This document shows positions 6,719 to 19,642 of a stretch of 42,435 nt of DNA, piece after piece. Each line of letters starts with the position of its first letter. The first letter of the stretch is position 1. The notes beneath the pieces were generated by a model. That model was not told the DNA's origin. It ran no database searches and was given only the letters and a program-made list of their open reading frames with translations. The stretch lies in assembly GCA_024399135.1 (NCBI GenBank), contig JAKSHY010000021.1, positions 1 to 42,435 on the forward strand, in the 5' to 3' direction. Both the position numbers and the translations under genes were made by a program. The DNA is from Lachnospiraceae bacterium. Its GTDB lineage: Bacteria > Bacillota > Clostridia > Lachnospirales > Lachnospiraceae.

Positions 6719-8971
6719 ATGAAGAATCCATTAAACAAAAGAGTGTTTCGAGATATTAAAGAAAACGCTGGTAAATATATTGGAATCTTTTTGATTCTGG
6801 CAAGTATTATTTTCGTTGGAAGCGCCTTCATGGTGACATTGAGCAGTGCTGATTCTTCTTTAAAAAAGCAGGAAGAAACAAAAATGGTGGAAGATGGTAG
6901 CTTTGAACTGTTTGGCAAGTTACCTAAAGAAGCTTTGGATGCTTTTTCTAAAAAAGATATATTGCTCGAAGAAAATAATTACGTAATTGATAATGAATTC
7001 ATGGGCGATACTAAGGTAGTTGTCTATGATAAAAGAAATTTGATTGACCTCTATGACTTCTTCGAGGGAGAAGATGTTACTGGCGAAAATGATGTGATTT
7101 TAGATCGCCTTTTTGCTACAAATCATAAAATTGAGGTTGGAGATACAATTAAACTTAACGGTGAGGAATTTAAAGTAAGTGGCTTAGTTGCTTTTTCAGA
7201 CTATACGTCACTCTTTAAATCTAATCAGGATCTTGTTATGGATGTCATGACCTTTGGCGTGGCTATGGTAAGCCATGATGGTTTCGCACGATTCGATGAA
7301 GGCCAGTGGATTCATAGATATACGTATCGTTTTAACAATAGGGAACTGACTGACCAGGAAAAAGAAGATTTGCTAAAAGACATACAGGAAATATTGCTTA
7401 AGAATGGCTGTATGCTTCAAAGCTTTTTGACTGCAGAGCATAATCAGAGTATTAACTTTTTAAAGGATGATATGGGAAAAGATGGTCCTATGATGGAGGT
7501 GTTTATCTACATCCTTTTAGCCATCATAGCTTTTGTGTTCGCAGTTTTGACAGGCAATACAATAGAGAAAGAATCGGTGGTAATAGGTACACTTCGAGCT
7601 CTTGGGTATACCAGATGGGAAATGATCTGGCATTATTTGCGCCCTACCTTGATGGTTACTTTAGTTGCGGCAGTTATTGGTAATGTGCTTGGATACACTG
7701 TAATGCTGCAACCATTTTTGAATGTATATTATTCATCATACTGTTTGCCGCCTATTGATATTGAGTTTTCTGTCAGGGCATTTTCCATTACTACAATTGC
7801 ACCTCTCTTAATCATGGTGGTAATCAATGTAGCTCTTTTGTACAACAAACTGGTGCTTAATCCATTAAAGTTTTTGCGTAAGGATTTAAAGAAGGGTAAG
7901 CAAAAGAAGGTAGTGAAGCTCCCTGATTTTTCTTTTATGAATCGATTTCGTATTCGTGTAATTTTGCAGAATAAAATCTGTTATCTGATTTTGTTCGTAG
8001 GTATATATTTGTCCGGATTATTACTTATGTTCGGTGTAGGACTTGCCCCTTTGCTTGATCACTATGTTGACAGTATTGAGGAAACTCTTCCTTATGAATA
8101 CCAGTACCTTTTAAAGGCACCTGTAGATAATGAAGGCGGCGAAAAGGTGAAAATGTATTCTGTAAGCACCTACAGCGATAAATATCAAAAAGATATTGAA
8201 ATTACCTTAATGGGTGTTGAAAAGGAAAGTAGATTCTTCGAATTCGACGCATCCAGTAAAAAGGACAAGGCTGTAATCTCTGAACCAATGGCGAAGAAGC
8301 TTAGATTAAAAGAAGGGGACAAAGTTACATTAAAGGATGGATACCAGAATAAGGAATATACTCTTACGGTTGAGGCAATCTGTGATTATAATAGTACTCT
8401 TGCCGTTTTCATGGAGAAAGAGATATTAAACGAGCTCTTGGATGCAGATAAGGAAGATTTTAACTGTCTGCTTTCGAATGAAAAGCTAGACATCGAAGAT
8501 TCTTATGTGGCAAAATATTTAACAAGAAGTGATATATTAGGTGCAACCAGCCAGCTGATGGATATGTTTGACACTATCCTAAAAGTATTTTGTATTGCTT
8601 CTGTAGTAATATACATGATTTTAATGTACATCCTAACGAAGACTGTAATCGAGAAGAATGCCATTTATATATCATTAATGAAGGTGTTCGGTTATAACAG
8701 TAAGGAAGCAGGAAAGTTGTATCTTAATGCAACAACTTACACGGTGATTTTTTCGGTTCTTATATGTTTGCCACTTCAGTATCTGGGATTCTCGGCAATG
8801 ATGGATTACATTACTGGAATGATAGAAGGTTATGTGCCTTTTTATATGCCAACCTGGGTATATATATTTATCACAATAGTTGGTATAGGTGCATATTTTA
8901 TCATTAATTTCTTCCATGTTAGGAAGGTTCGACGTATTCCTATGATTGATGCGTTAAAGAGCAGGGAATAG
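6719..8971 (+). CDS. ABC transporter permease with two FtsX domains
   Basis: About 750 residues. The ATG at 6719 is preferred because GGAAGAGG (6704-6711) precedes it; an upstream in-frame GTG lacks a site. One membrane helix near residues 18-40 is followed by a large extracellular region. A first FtsX-type membrane block follows (about 255-385, IYILLAIIAFVFAVLTGN onward). A single helix near 420-440 and a second extracellular part come next, and a C-terminal FtsX block (about 620-750) ends in RRIPMIDALKSRE. This is the layout of large Gram-positive MacB/FtsX-like permeases involved in peptide resistance or lipoprotein or toxin export. Substrate unknown. Confidence 0.9.
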   Translation: MKNPLNKRVFRDIKENAGKYIGIFLILASIIFVGSAFMVTLSSADSSLKKQEETKMVEDGSFELFGKLPKEALDAFSKKDILLEENNYVIDNEFMGDTKVVVYDKRNLIDLYDFFEGEDVTGENDVILDRLFATNHKIEVGDTIKLNGEEFKVSGLVAFSDYTSLFKSNQDLVMDVMTFGVAMVSHDGFARFDEGQWIHRYTYRFNNRELTDQEKEDLLKDIQEILLKNGCMLQSFLTAEHNQSINFLKDDMGKDGPMMEVFIYILLAIIAFVFAVLTGNTIEKESVVIGTLRALGYTRWEMIWHYLRPTLMVTLVAAVIGNVLGYTVMLQPFLNVYYSSYCLPPIDIEFSVRAFSITTIAPLLIMVVINVALLYNKLVLNPLKFLRKDLKKGKQKKVVKLPDFSFMNRFRIRVILQNKICYLILFVGIYLSGLLLMFGVGLAPLLDHYVDSIEETLPYEYQYLLKAPVDNEGGEKVKMYSVSTYSDKYQKDIEITLMGVEKESRFFEFDASSKKDKAVISEPMAKKLRLKEGDKVTLKDGYQNKEYTLTVEAICDYNSTLAVFMEKEILNELLDADKEDFNCLLSNEKLDIEDSYVAKYLTRSDILGATSQLMDMFDTILKVFCIASVVIYMILMYILTKTVIEKNAIYISLMKVFGYNSKEAGKLYLNATTYTVIFSVLICLPLQYLGFSAMMDYITGMIEGYVPFYMPTWVYIFITIVGIGAYFIINFFHVRKVRRIPMIDALKSRE

Positions 8972-8999
8972 CGACTAATTGGATATCAAAGAGGAATCA

Positions 9000-10925
9000 A
9001 TGAGCAGAAAAAAAGTAGCGTTATTTGTAAATGGATATTGTGGTGAAATTGCTTCGCAGTTTATGGGTGGATTTTGGAATAACCTTGAAGAGAATACAGT
9101 TGATGTATATTCTTTTTGTGGTTTCCCTTCCTTGGTAAAGCGTGAAGTCGAAATGTATGGTGAAATGAATATTTATCATTTACCTGATATGAAAGATTTT
9201 GACGCAGCTGTCATTATTGCGAATGGACTTGATTTTCTTGATGTTTGCGAAGATTTATATAAAAAATGTGTTGAAGCGAATATCCCATTTATTATGACAG
9301 GCTCTAAAAAAGATGAAGGCCATTTTATCATGTCAGATAATGTGGTTGGAACGAATGAATTGATCAAATATGTAGTAGAAGACCTTAAGTGCAAAGATAT
9401 TGCTTTCTTAGCCGGAGGTCGAAACAACATTGATTCTGACATTAGAATGAAAGTAATAAGAGAGTATATGCGAACAAGAGGGTTGTATTTCCCAGAAACA
9501 ATGGAGGAGGATGATACCAGGCTATATTATTCTAATTGGGAACATCAAGGGGCGATTGACTATATACTTAATATCATTAAAAAGGATGCTATTCCAGATA
9601 TAATAATATGTGCTAATGATGAGCTGGCAATGGTTTCATGCAACGAGCTTGAGGCACATGGATATCAAGTACCTCAGGATGTGATGGTTACTGGATTTGA
9701 CAACAGCTTTTTTTCTAAGATTTACTATCCATCAATATCATCTGTTGACCAGCAGTATGATAAGTTGGGCATTGAGTGTGCGAATATTATTAAGGGCATT
9801 TTCGCAGGGGATAATGAGTTAAAAGAGGTCGTGGTTCCATCAAAATTCTGCCCTAAGGAGAGTACTGGAGAACTTCCTGATAGTGATATTGAATTGCTAC
9901 GTAGTAAGGTAGGAAAAGCAGAATTTACTGATAGTTCCTTTGATACGAGCTTTTCGAGGAAAGTATATGATATTGAAAGATATGTCTTGGAATCACAAAA
10001 TTTCTATGAAGTTCATGATAATCTGAAAAAAGCTTACGAATTATATGAGTACTATGAAAGCGATTCTTTTCATATAGTTCTTGATGAAAGATATAGAAGA
10101 AGTATTAATGATACGTATGACTATTTTAAAGCATATGAATACTCTGAATCGTTTGATGCCGTTTATTCAAGAGAGAACGGAGTTGTTTATGAACATTCTG
10201 TAATAGACCGTCATCAGCTTGTGCCCAATATTGTTGATATGAATAAAAATAGATATTTTTTGTTTGCGCCACTTCACGAACATGGACATACATTTGGCTA
10301 TATGGTTCTATGTGATAATATTTACAGAATCAATAATAAAAACGGAGTGAAAAAATATGAGGACAGTCTCTCAATAACTTTTGGAAGATTGGTCGAGACT
10401 TTAAGATTGAATGATCTTAATAAAAAATTACTAGTATTGTCACAGACTGACTCTCTTACACATGTAAAAAACAGAACGGCATATAATCAAAAAGAAACAG
10501 AGTATGATTTAAAAATAGCTAACGCTGATTCGTCATTATGTTTTTCTATAGGCGTTTTTGATATCAATAATTTGAAGAAAATTAATGATACCTATGGACA
10601 TGAAAAGGGCGATTTGTATATTCAAAATTCGTGTCAATTCCTGTGTAAGGCTTATAAGCACAGTCCTGTTTACAGGATAGGTGGAGATGAATTCGCAGTA
10701 ATACTTACAGGTGCCGACAAGAAAAATCAGTATGAAATACTGAACACGATGTATGATGGAATGCTTAAGTGTAATGATACGGAAGAACTTGTTGAAAGAA
10801 GAATATCCATGGCAGGTGGCATCGCTGAATATAATCCTAAGACGGATAAATGTTTCGCAGATGTATTCAAAAGAGCAGATGAAATTATGTACAATAAAAA
10901 AGCCGAGATGAAAGGCAGCGTCTAA
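9000..10925 (+). CDS. LacI-type ligand-binding domain fused to GGDEF diguanylate cyclase
   Basis: 641 residues. The ATG at 9000 has AAAGAGG at 8988-8994; an upstream in-frame TTG is rejected. The protein starts directly with a periplasmic-binding-protein-like fold of the LacI/GalR sensor type (about 1-290: KKVALFVNGY, PDIIICANDELAMVS, VMVTGFDNS). It has neither a DNA-binding helix-turn-helix nor a signal peptide, so it should sense a cytoplasmic ligand. A middle region (about 300-470) follows, and then a GGDEF domain with an intact RIGGDEF core (561-565). No RxxD inhibitory site stands in the usual place. It would make c-di-GMP in response to a ligand, possibly a sugar. It lies 28 bases after the ABC permease and is probably co-transcribed. 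Confidence 0.88.
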   Translation: MSRKKVALFVNGYCGEIASQFMGGFWNNLEENTVDVYSFCGFPSLVKREVEMYGEMNIYHLPDMKDFDAAVIIANGLDFLDVCEDLYKKCVEANIPFIMTGSKKDEGHFIMSDNVVGTNELIKYVVEDLKCKDIAFLAGGRNNIDSDIRMKVIREYMRTRGLYFPETMEEDDTRLYYSNWEHQGAIDYILNIIKKDAIPDIIICANDELAMVSCNELEAHGYQVPQDVMVTGFDNSFFSKIYYPSISSVDQQYDKLGIECANIIKGIFAGDNELKEVVVPSKFCPKESTGELPDSDIELLRSKVGKAEFTDSSFDTSFSRKVYDIERYVLESQNFYEVHDNLKKAYELYEYYESDSFHIVLDERYRRSINDTYDYFKAYEYSESFDAVYSRENGVVYEHSVIDRHQLVPNIVDMNKNRYFLFAPLHEHGHTFGYMVLCDNIYRINNKNGVKKYEDSLSITFGRLVETLRLNDLNKKLLVLSQTDSLTHVKNRTAYNQKETEYDLKIANADSSLCFSIGVFDINNLKKINDTYGHEKGDLYIQNSCQFLCKAYKHSPVYRIGGDEFAVILTGADKKNQYEILNTMYDGMLKCNDTEELVERRISMAGGIAEYNPKTDKCFADVFKRADEIMYNKKAEMKGSV

Positions 10926-10966
10926 CTATATTATTGAAACCTTAATATGATTCAATTAGATTGCAC

Positions 10967-10995
10967 TTGACGTAATAAAAAAATACATTTACTAT
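10967..10995 (+). promoter_or_regulatory. promoter of the T-box/trp operon
   Basis: TTGACG (10967-10972) and TACTAT (10990-10995) are separated by exactly 17 bases, each one or two mismatches from consensus. The start site would fall just before the T-box leader. Confidence 0.7.
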
Positions 10996-11009
10996 TAAGA
11001 AAATTGAAT

Positions 11010-11280
11010 ATCAAAACCTATGAGGAAGAGGAGTAAGTCATATCCCTTATTAATAGAGAGCTGATGATGGTGGAATATCAGTAAATAATATATGACCGAA
11101 TGGACTTCTGAGGGCGAACAGAAATCATGACTATGAGAGTATGAGAGACGGAGTTGAAGCTTCGAGAACAAATTCAGCATATGTAAGTATGTACTAAGAG
11201 GGTGTAGTAATACACCAAGCCGGGTGGCACCGCAGGAATATTATATCCTGTCCCAGCAGCAGTTGGGACAGGTTTTTTTT
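11010..11280 (+). promoter_or_regulatory. T-box leader with Trp (UGG) specifier
   Basis: The core T-box GGGTGGCACCGC is at 11222-11233, in its usual position just before a terminator. The 5' part contains the stem I elements GAGGAAGAGGAGTAAG and AGAGAG. In the specifier loop, GAA-TGG-AC places the Trp codon TGG at 11101-11103, followed by the usual purine. Uncharged tRNA-Trp would stabilise the antiterminator and allow read-through into trpD. The match to the downstream genes supports the specifier reading. Confidence 0.9.
11247..11280 (+). terminator. T-box regulatory terminator
   Basis: A perfect 9-bp stem, CCTGTCCCA (11247-11255) with TGGGACAGG (11264-11272), encloses an 8-base loop and is followed by eight T residues. 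It is the off-state of the T-box leader. Confidence 0.9.
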
Positions 11281-11324
11281 GCCTTCCCATATGTCTTAGT
11301 CAGAGAAAAAAGGAGGAAAAGGCT

Positions 11325-12347
11325 ATGTACAAGGACATTTTAGGAAAGTTAACAAACAAGGAGAATCTTACAAAAGAGGAAGTGTATGAGATTATCAATG
11401 ACATCAATGATGATAAGCTTACAGATGGTCAGATTTCTGGATTCTTAGTAGCTCTTCTCATGAAGGGAACAACATTAGAAGAAACAGCGCATATTGCTAA
11501 TGCAATGCGTAGTGTTTGTGTTCCTCTTAAGCCTAATGTAACATCTGAAATGATGGATACATGTGGAACAGGCGGCGGACTTTCTACTTATAATATTTCA
11601 ACAGCAACAGCTATTATCGCAGCAGCTGCAGGTATTCCAATTGCTAAGCACGGAAGCCGTTCAATATCATCTTTGTCAGGTAGTGCAGATGTACTTGAAG
11701 CACTTGGTGTTAACATCAATCTTACACCAGCTCAGGCTGAAGAATTAATTGAGAAGATTAATATAGCATTTATCTATGCACCATTGTTCCACCCTGTTAT
11801 GTGTAAGGTTCTTCCACCAGAAGCAGCACTTGGAATTAAGACTATTTTCTATACAATTATTGGTCCACTGATTAACCCAGCTTTCGCACCTCGTCACCTT
11901 CTTGGTGTATATAAAGAAGAGTTATTAGATCAGGTTCCTCAGGTTGCTAAGGAGGTTGGATATACAAGAGCAATGTTCGTTCACGGAACTGACGGCCTTG
12001 ATGAGATTTCTTTACTTGGCCCAACTAAGATAGTTGAACTTAAAGATGGCGAATTTAAAAAGTACGAGATTACACCTGAACAGTTTGGTATGAACAGATG
12101 TAAGCTTGAGGATATTAAGACAGGAACTCCAGATGTTAACGCAGCTACTATTAAGGGTATTTTTGATGGAACAATTGATGGTCCTAGAAAAGATGCGGTT
12201 GTTCTTAACGCAGCAGGTGCACTTGTTGTAGGAGGAAAGGCTGAAGATTTCGCTGATGGTGTTGCTAAGGTTAGAGAAATTATCGATAGCAAGGCTGCAC
12301 TTAAGAAGTTAAATGAATTAATCGAATTATCAAATAGTTTTAAATAA
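11325..12347 (+). CDS. trpD: anthranilate phosphoribosyltransferase (TrpD), non-canonical subgroup
   Basis: 340 residues; AGGAGG precedes the ATG. The fold-defining motifs of the family are present: CGTGGGLSTYNIST for PRPP binding, KHGSRSISSLSGSADVLE, and HGTDGLDEIS for the metal site. The enzyme joins anthranilate to PRPP in tryptophan synthesis. Compared with usual bacterial TrpD, GTGGDG is one residue shorter, KHGNR reads KHGSR, and the stretch that usually reads RxELGxRTxFN is PEAALGIKTIFYTIIGPLIN, without the arginine known to contact anthranilate. These variants recall methanogen-type TrpD as I remember it. Control is by the Trp T-box upstream. Confidence 0.85.
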   Translation: MYKDILGKLTNKENLTKEEVYEIINDINDDKLTDGQISGFLVALLMKGTTLEETAHIANAMRSVCVPLKPNVTSEMMDTCGTGGGLSTYNISTATAIIAAAAGIPIAKHGSRSISSLSGSADVLEALGVNINLTPAQAEELIEKINIAFIYAPLFHPVMCKVLPPEAALGIKTIFYTIIGPLINPAFAPRHLLGVYKEELLDQVPQVAKEVGYTRAMFVHGTDGLDEISLLGPTKIVELKDGEFKKYEITPEQFGMNRCKLEDIKTGTPDVNAATIKGIFDGTIDGPRKDAVVLNAAGALVVGGKAEDFADGVAKVREIIDSKAALKKLNELIELSNSFK

Positions 12348-12375
12348 AACGATGAGGTTTTAACGATGAGGTTTT
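12348..12375 (+). repeat. 14-bp tandem duplication at the trpCF start
   Basis: AACGATGAGGTTTT occurs twice back to back (12348-12361 and 12362-12375). The second copy contains the ATG of trpCF at 12366, while GAGG in the first copy lies eight bases upstream and acts as its ribosome binding site. The ATG in the first copy is out of frame. Confidence 0.85.
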
Positions 12376-13733
12376 TAGATGCCCTTAGGGAAGCTAAATG
12401 CGGAAAAAGAAATATTGTAATTCCTGATATAAAGTGTTTTTCTCCTAAAGAGGGAGATCTTATGAATGGAAGGGATCCCGTTGCTTATGCAAAATTGCTC
12501 CAGGAAGCAGGAGCTCCTGTACTTTCTGTGGTTACAGAAGAAGAGCAGTTTCATGGTTCGTTAAGCATGCTAAAAGATATAGCTTCTAGTGTAGATGTCC
12601 CTATTCTTAGAAAGGATTTTATACATACAAAAGAAGATCTTGTTGAAACTAAGGAGAACGGTGCATCAGCTATATTGCTTATGTGTAACTGTCTTGAAAG
12701 GGAAGAACTTATATATTTGTACGAAGAGGCTCTAAAAATTGGACTTGATCCTTTCGTTGAAACTCATGTTAAAGAAGATTTTGAATTAGTTAAGGCTCTA
12801 GGAGCGAAGCTGGTTGGTATTAATAATCGTGATATTACAGTACTTGAGAAGGACGATGGTGATGTTTCAAATACTGTATCTTTGGCCAGCTTCGCACCTA
12901 AAGATGCCTTTTTGGTTACAGAAAGTTCTATTAAAAACCCTAAAGAGGTTAGGACTGCCATTAATTCTGGTGCAGATGCCGCATTAGTTGGAACTGCAAT
13001 TTTAAAGGCAAAATATACTAAGGCTTTTTACCAGATGATGTGTAGGAAAATCAGCCTTAAGGTATGTGGACTTATGAATGTAGAAGATGTTGAACTATGC
13101 GTAAGTCTGGGTGTTGAGAGGATAGGATGTGTAGTTGAGTATCCATTAAGTGTTCCATGGAATCTACCTATAAGTAAGGCCAAAGATATATGTGCCAGTG
13201 TTCCAGAAGGCTACACTTCATGTACTGTGGTAGGTGGAAGCAGGGAAGAAATTTTGAATATCGCGAATGAAGTAAAGCCTGGAATGGTGCAGCTTCATTA
13301 TAAAGAAAGTATGGCAGATACTAAGGAAATTGCAGCGATATTAAAAAAAGAAAAGATAGGTATCATAAAATCTATTCCTGCGTCAGAAGAAGCATGTCTG
13401 GAAATGTTCGGAACAGGTGATATTGACACAATTGTCAGAATGATAAATGATAGTGAAGTAGAAGAAATTCTTATTGATCCAAGGCATGGAAGTAAGGTGG
13501 CTAATAATGATTTAAAGCTTGATACTAAGCTTGCTAATAGTGTATTGGCAATATCGAAGACTCCGGTGTGCATAGCAGGCGGGATAAACGAAAGTAATGT
13601 GTCAGATATTATTAAGATTACTTCGTGCCAGAATATAGATGTAATGAATGGTTCAGAGGATGCCCCAGGTGCTAAAAGTAGCTCAAAGATAAAGAACCTT
13701 ATAGAAATAATAGATGATATTGATTGGGAATAA
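12366..13733 (+). CDS. trpCF: fused indole-3-glycerol-phosphate synthase / phosphoribosylanthranilate isomerase
   Basis: 455 residues. Residues 1-220 are a TrpC domain: IPDIKCFSPKEGDL around the catalytic lysine, ILRKDFI, LVGINNRDI and a TESSI end. Residues about 230-455 are a TrpF-like domain starting KVCGLMNVEDV with the expected cysteine, then VQLH, ILIDPRHG with the presumed catalytic aspartate, and AGGINESNV. The TrpF domain departs from the norm: the usual SPR substrate-binding segment reads EYPLSVPWNL, with no arginine. The TrpC wording (DIKCFSPKEGDL, GRDPV) also recalls methanogen enzymes. It follows trpD by 18 bases; no trpE, G, B or A lies nearby. Confidence 0.85.
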   Translation: MRFLDALREAKCGKRNIVIPDIKCFSPKEGDLMNGRDPVAYAKLLQEAGAPVLSVVTEEEQFHGSLSMLKDIASSVDVPILRKDFIHTKEDLVETKENGASAILLMCNCLEREELIYLYEEALKIGLDPFVETHVKEDFELVKALGAKLVGINNRDITVLEKDDGDVSNTVSLASFAPKDAFLVTESSIKNPKEVRTAINSGADAALVGTAILKAKYTKAFYQMMCRKISLKVCGLMNVEDVELCVSLGVERIGCVVEYPLSVPWNLPISKAKDICASVPEGYTSCTVVGGSREEILNIANEVKPGMVQLHYKESMADTKEIAAILKKEKIGIIKSIPASEEACLEMFGTGDIDTIVRMINDSEVEEILIDPRHGSKVANNDLKLDTKLANSVLAISKTPVCIAGGINESNVSDIIKITSCQNIDVMNGSEDAPGAKSSSKIKNLIEIIDDIDWE

Positions 13734-13750
13734 AGTGGTTGATTCAGATT

Positions 13751-17787
<4,037 letters not shown>

Positions 17788-17806
17788 CCTATATTCATTA
17801 AAACTA

Positions 17807-17835
17807 TTGACGTTGAATATTCAGTATGGTACGTT
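17807..17835 (+). promoter_or_regulatory. probable promoter of the polyamine operon leader
   Basis: TTGACG (17807-17812), a 17-base spacer and TACGTT (17830-17835) form a plausible sigma-A promoter. The downstream 290 bases are untranslated. Confidence 0.5.
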
Positions 17836-18098
17836 AATCTAACGAGTAAGTTTGGATTGCTCTTATATAAAATATATGACCCTTTTAGAAAAGCCCAGAC
17901 GGACAGGCCGGGTCAGTTGCCGAATGTGGTTCGGAGCCACGTTATTGATTGAGTTAGAAGCTCAAATTTTGTAAGTTGATTACTTTATAATCAGTGCCAA
18001 GGCACGTCATCTTGTGAAACGGTCAATAAGCGTAACAGTATATTTTAGATGGGCATTCAGGCTACACATTGGATGTATTATGCAATTAGTTTTTTAAG
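17836..18098 (+). promoter_or_regulatory. long structured leader RNA of the polyamine operon, class unassigned
   Basis: About 260 untranslated bases carry many local helices: GACCC (17879-17883) with GGGTC (17910-17914) around a GCC/GGC stem; CCGAA with TTCGG (about 17920-17934), which competes with GTGG/CCAC; TTGAG/CTCAA; TGATTA/TAATCA; and GTGC/GCAC. A terminator follows at 18099, directly before the arginine decarboxylase gene. Promoter, mutually exclusive helices and terminator suggest transcription attenuation, with a polyamine, arginine or SAM-related metabolite as the natural candidate ligand. I could not match it to lysine, SAM, cobalamin, Mg2+, guanidine or T-box consensus. Confidence 0.55.
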
Positions 18099-18129
18099 AT
18101 GATTAGTGTTGAAGCACTAATCATTTTTT
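18099..18129 (+). terminator. rho-independent terminator before the polyamine operon
   Basis: A perfect 10-bp stem, ATGATTAGTG (18099-18108) with CACTAATCAT (18115-18124), has a 6-base loop and a T-run. It ends 20 bases before the first start codon, so operon expression must depend on read-through. Confidence 0.85.
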
Positions 18130-18148
18130 CGTTTTAGGATATATAATC

Positions 18149-19627
18149 ATGATTCGTAGAAATAAAACTGTAAAAGAAAACTTCGTAGAAAGACAAAGTC
18201 ATGCTCCAGTATATGAAGCATTAGAAGAGTTTAAGAAAAAAAAGGTAGTTCCTTTTGATGTTCCAGGACATAAAAGAGGAAGAGGAAATCCGGAGCTTGT
18301 TGCTCTGTTGGGAGAGCAGTGTGTAAGTCTTGATGTTAATTCAATGAAACCACTTGATAATCTGTGTCATCCAGTAAGTGTAATTCAGGAATCTGAAGAA
18401 TTAACCGCAGAGGCTTTCGGTGCAGAATGTGCATTTTTGATGGTAGGGGGAACTACATCAGCTGTGCAGAGTATGATACTTGCTACATGCAAGCCAGGGG
18501 ATGAAATAATTCTTCCAAGAAATGTTCATAAAAGTGCAATTAATGCATTAGTTTTATGCGGAGCAATTCCGGTTTATGTTGAACCAAAAACAGAACCAAG
18601 AATAGGTATAGCTTTAGGTGTTGATCCAAACGAGATTGAGGATGTAATTAAAAAGCACCCTAAGGCTAAGGCTGTTTTAATTAATAACCCAACATATTAT
18701 GGAATATGTTCAGACCTTAAAAGGATAACTGATATAGTACATCAGCATAATATGAAAATGCTTGTTGATGAGGCTCATGGTACACATCTTTACTTTGGAG
18801 AGAATCTTCCTATTAATGCGATGAAGGCTGGCGCAGATATGGCAGCTATATCAATGCATAAATCAGGTGGAAGCTTAACCCAAAGTTCAATTCTTTTAAC
18901 TAATAATGGTATGAACGCTGATTATGTAAGACAGATTATTAATTTGACGCAGACTACTAGCGCTTCATATCTTTTAATTTCAAGTCTGGATATTAGTAGA
19001 AGAAATCTGGCTCTTAGAGGAAGAGAATCCTTCGGAAAGGTAGTCAGAATGGCAGAGTATGCAAGAGAAGAAATTAATGCCATTGGAGGCTATTATGCAT
19101 ATGGAAAAGAACTGGTCAATGGAAAGAGCGTATTTGACTATGATGTAACCAAGCTATCTATTTATACACAGGGAATAGGACTTACAGGAATTGAGGTATA
19201 TGACCTTCTTCGAGATGAATATGATATACAGATAGAATTCGGAGATATTGGAAATATTCTGGCATATATTTCAATTGGTGACAGAATAAGAGATATTGAA
19301 AGACTTGTAGGGGCTCTTGCAGAAATTAAACGTATCTATGAAAAAGAGCAAAGACCTATTATTACAGGAGATTATATTCAGCCAGAGGTTGTGCTTTCTC
19401 CTCAAAGTGCATTCTATAGTGAAAAGAAGCGCCTTCCAATCAGGGAAACGGTTGGACAGATATGTGCTGAATTCATTATGTGTTATCCACCAGGAATCCC
19501 TATTCTGGCACCTGGTGAGAGGATAACAAAGGAAATTATTGATTACATACTTTTTGCCAGAGAAAAGGGCTGTTCTTTGCAGGGAACAGAAGATTTAAAT
19601 GCAGATTATCTTAATGTAATTGTTTAA
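18149..19627 (+). CDS. speA: PLP-dependent arginine decarboxylase (Orn/Lys/Arg decarboxylase family)
   Basis: 492 residues, AGGA nine bases upstream. This is the short Gram-positive form of the fold-I basic amino-acid decarboxylases, like Bacillus SpeA. VPFDVPGHKRG lies near the N-terminus, VDEAHGTHLYF carries the PLP-contacting aspartate, and the PLP lysine is in SMHKSGGSLTQ. The C-terminal domain contains the family segment PPGIPILAPGE. Arginine is chosen over lysine or ornithine because agmatine-processing genes (aguA and aguB types) sit in the same operon; the sequence alone does not prove it. The product agmatine feeds putrescine and spermidine synthesis. First gene of the operon, behind the structured leader. 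Confidence 0.9.
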   Translation: MIRRNKTVKENFVERQSHAPVYEALEEFKKKKVVPFDVPGHKRGRGNPELVALLGEQCVSLDVNSMKPLDNLCHPVSVIQESEELTAEAFGAECAFLMVGGTTSAVQSMILATCKPGDEIILPRNVHKSAINALVLCGAIPVYVEPKTEPRIGIALGVDPNEIEDVIKKHPKAKAVLINNPTYYGICSDLKRITDIVHQHNMKMLVDEAHGTHLYFGENLPINAMKAGADMAAISMHKSGGSLTQSSILLTNNGMNADYVRQIINLTQTTSASYLLISSLDISRRNLALRGRESFGKVVRMAEYAREEINAIGGYYAYGKELVNGKSVFDYDVTKLSIYTQGIGLTGIEVYDLLRDEYDIQIEFGDIGNILAYISIGDRIRDIERLVGALAEIKRIYEKEQRPIITGDYIQPEVVLSPQSAFYSEKKRLPIRETVGQICAEFIMCYPPGIPILAPGERITKEIIDYILFAREKGCSLQGTEDLNADYLNVIV

Positions 19628-19642
19628 GGGAAGAGGATTGTC

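Noticed and set aside
8979-8999. TTG start for the sensor-GGDEF protein
   Set aside because: The ATG at 9000 has AAAGAGG at the right distance; the TTG has none.
17836-18098. Lysine, SAM, cobalamin or Mg2+ riboswitch upstream of speA
   Set aside because: None of the conserved cores could be found. The weak likeness of GTGAAAC...CGTAACAGT to cobalamin elements lacks the rest of the motif.
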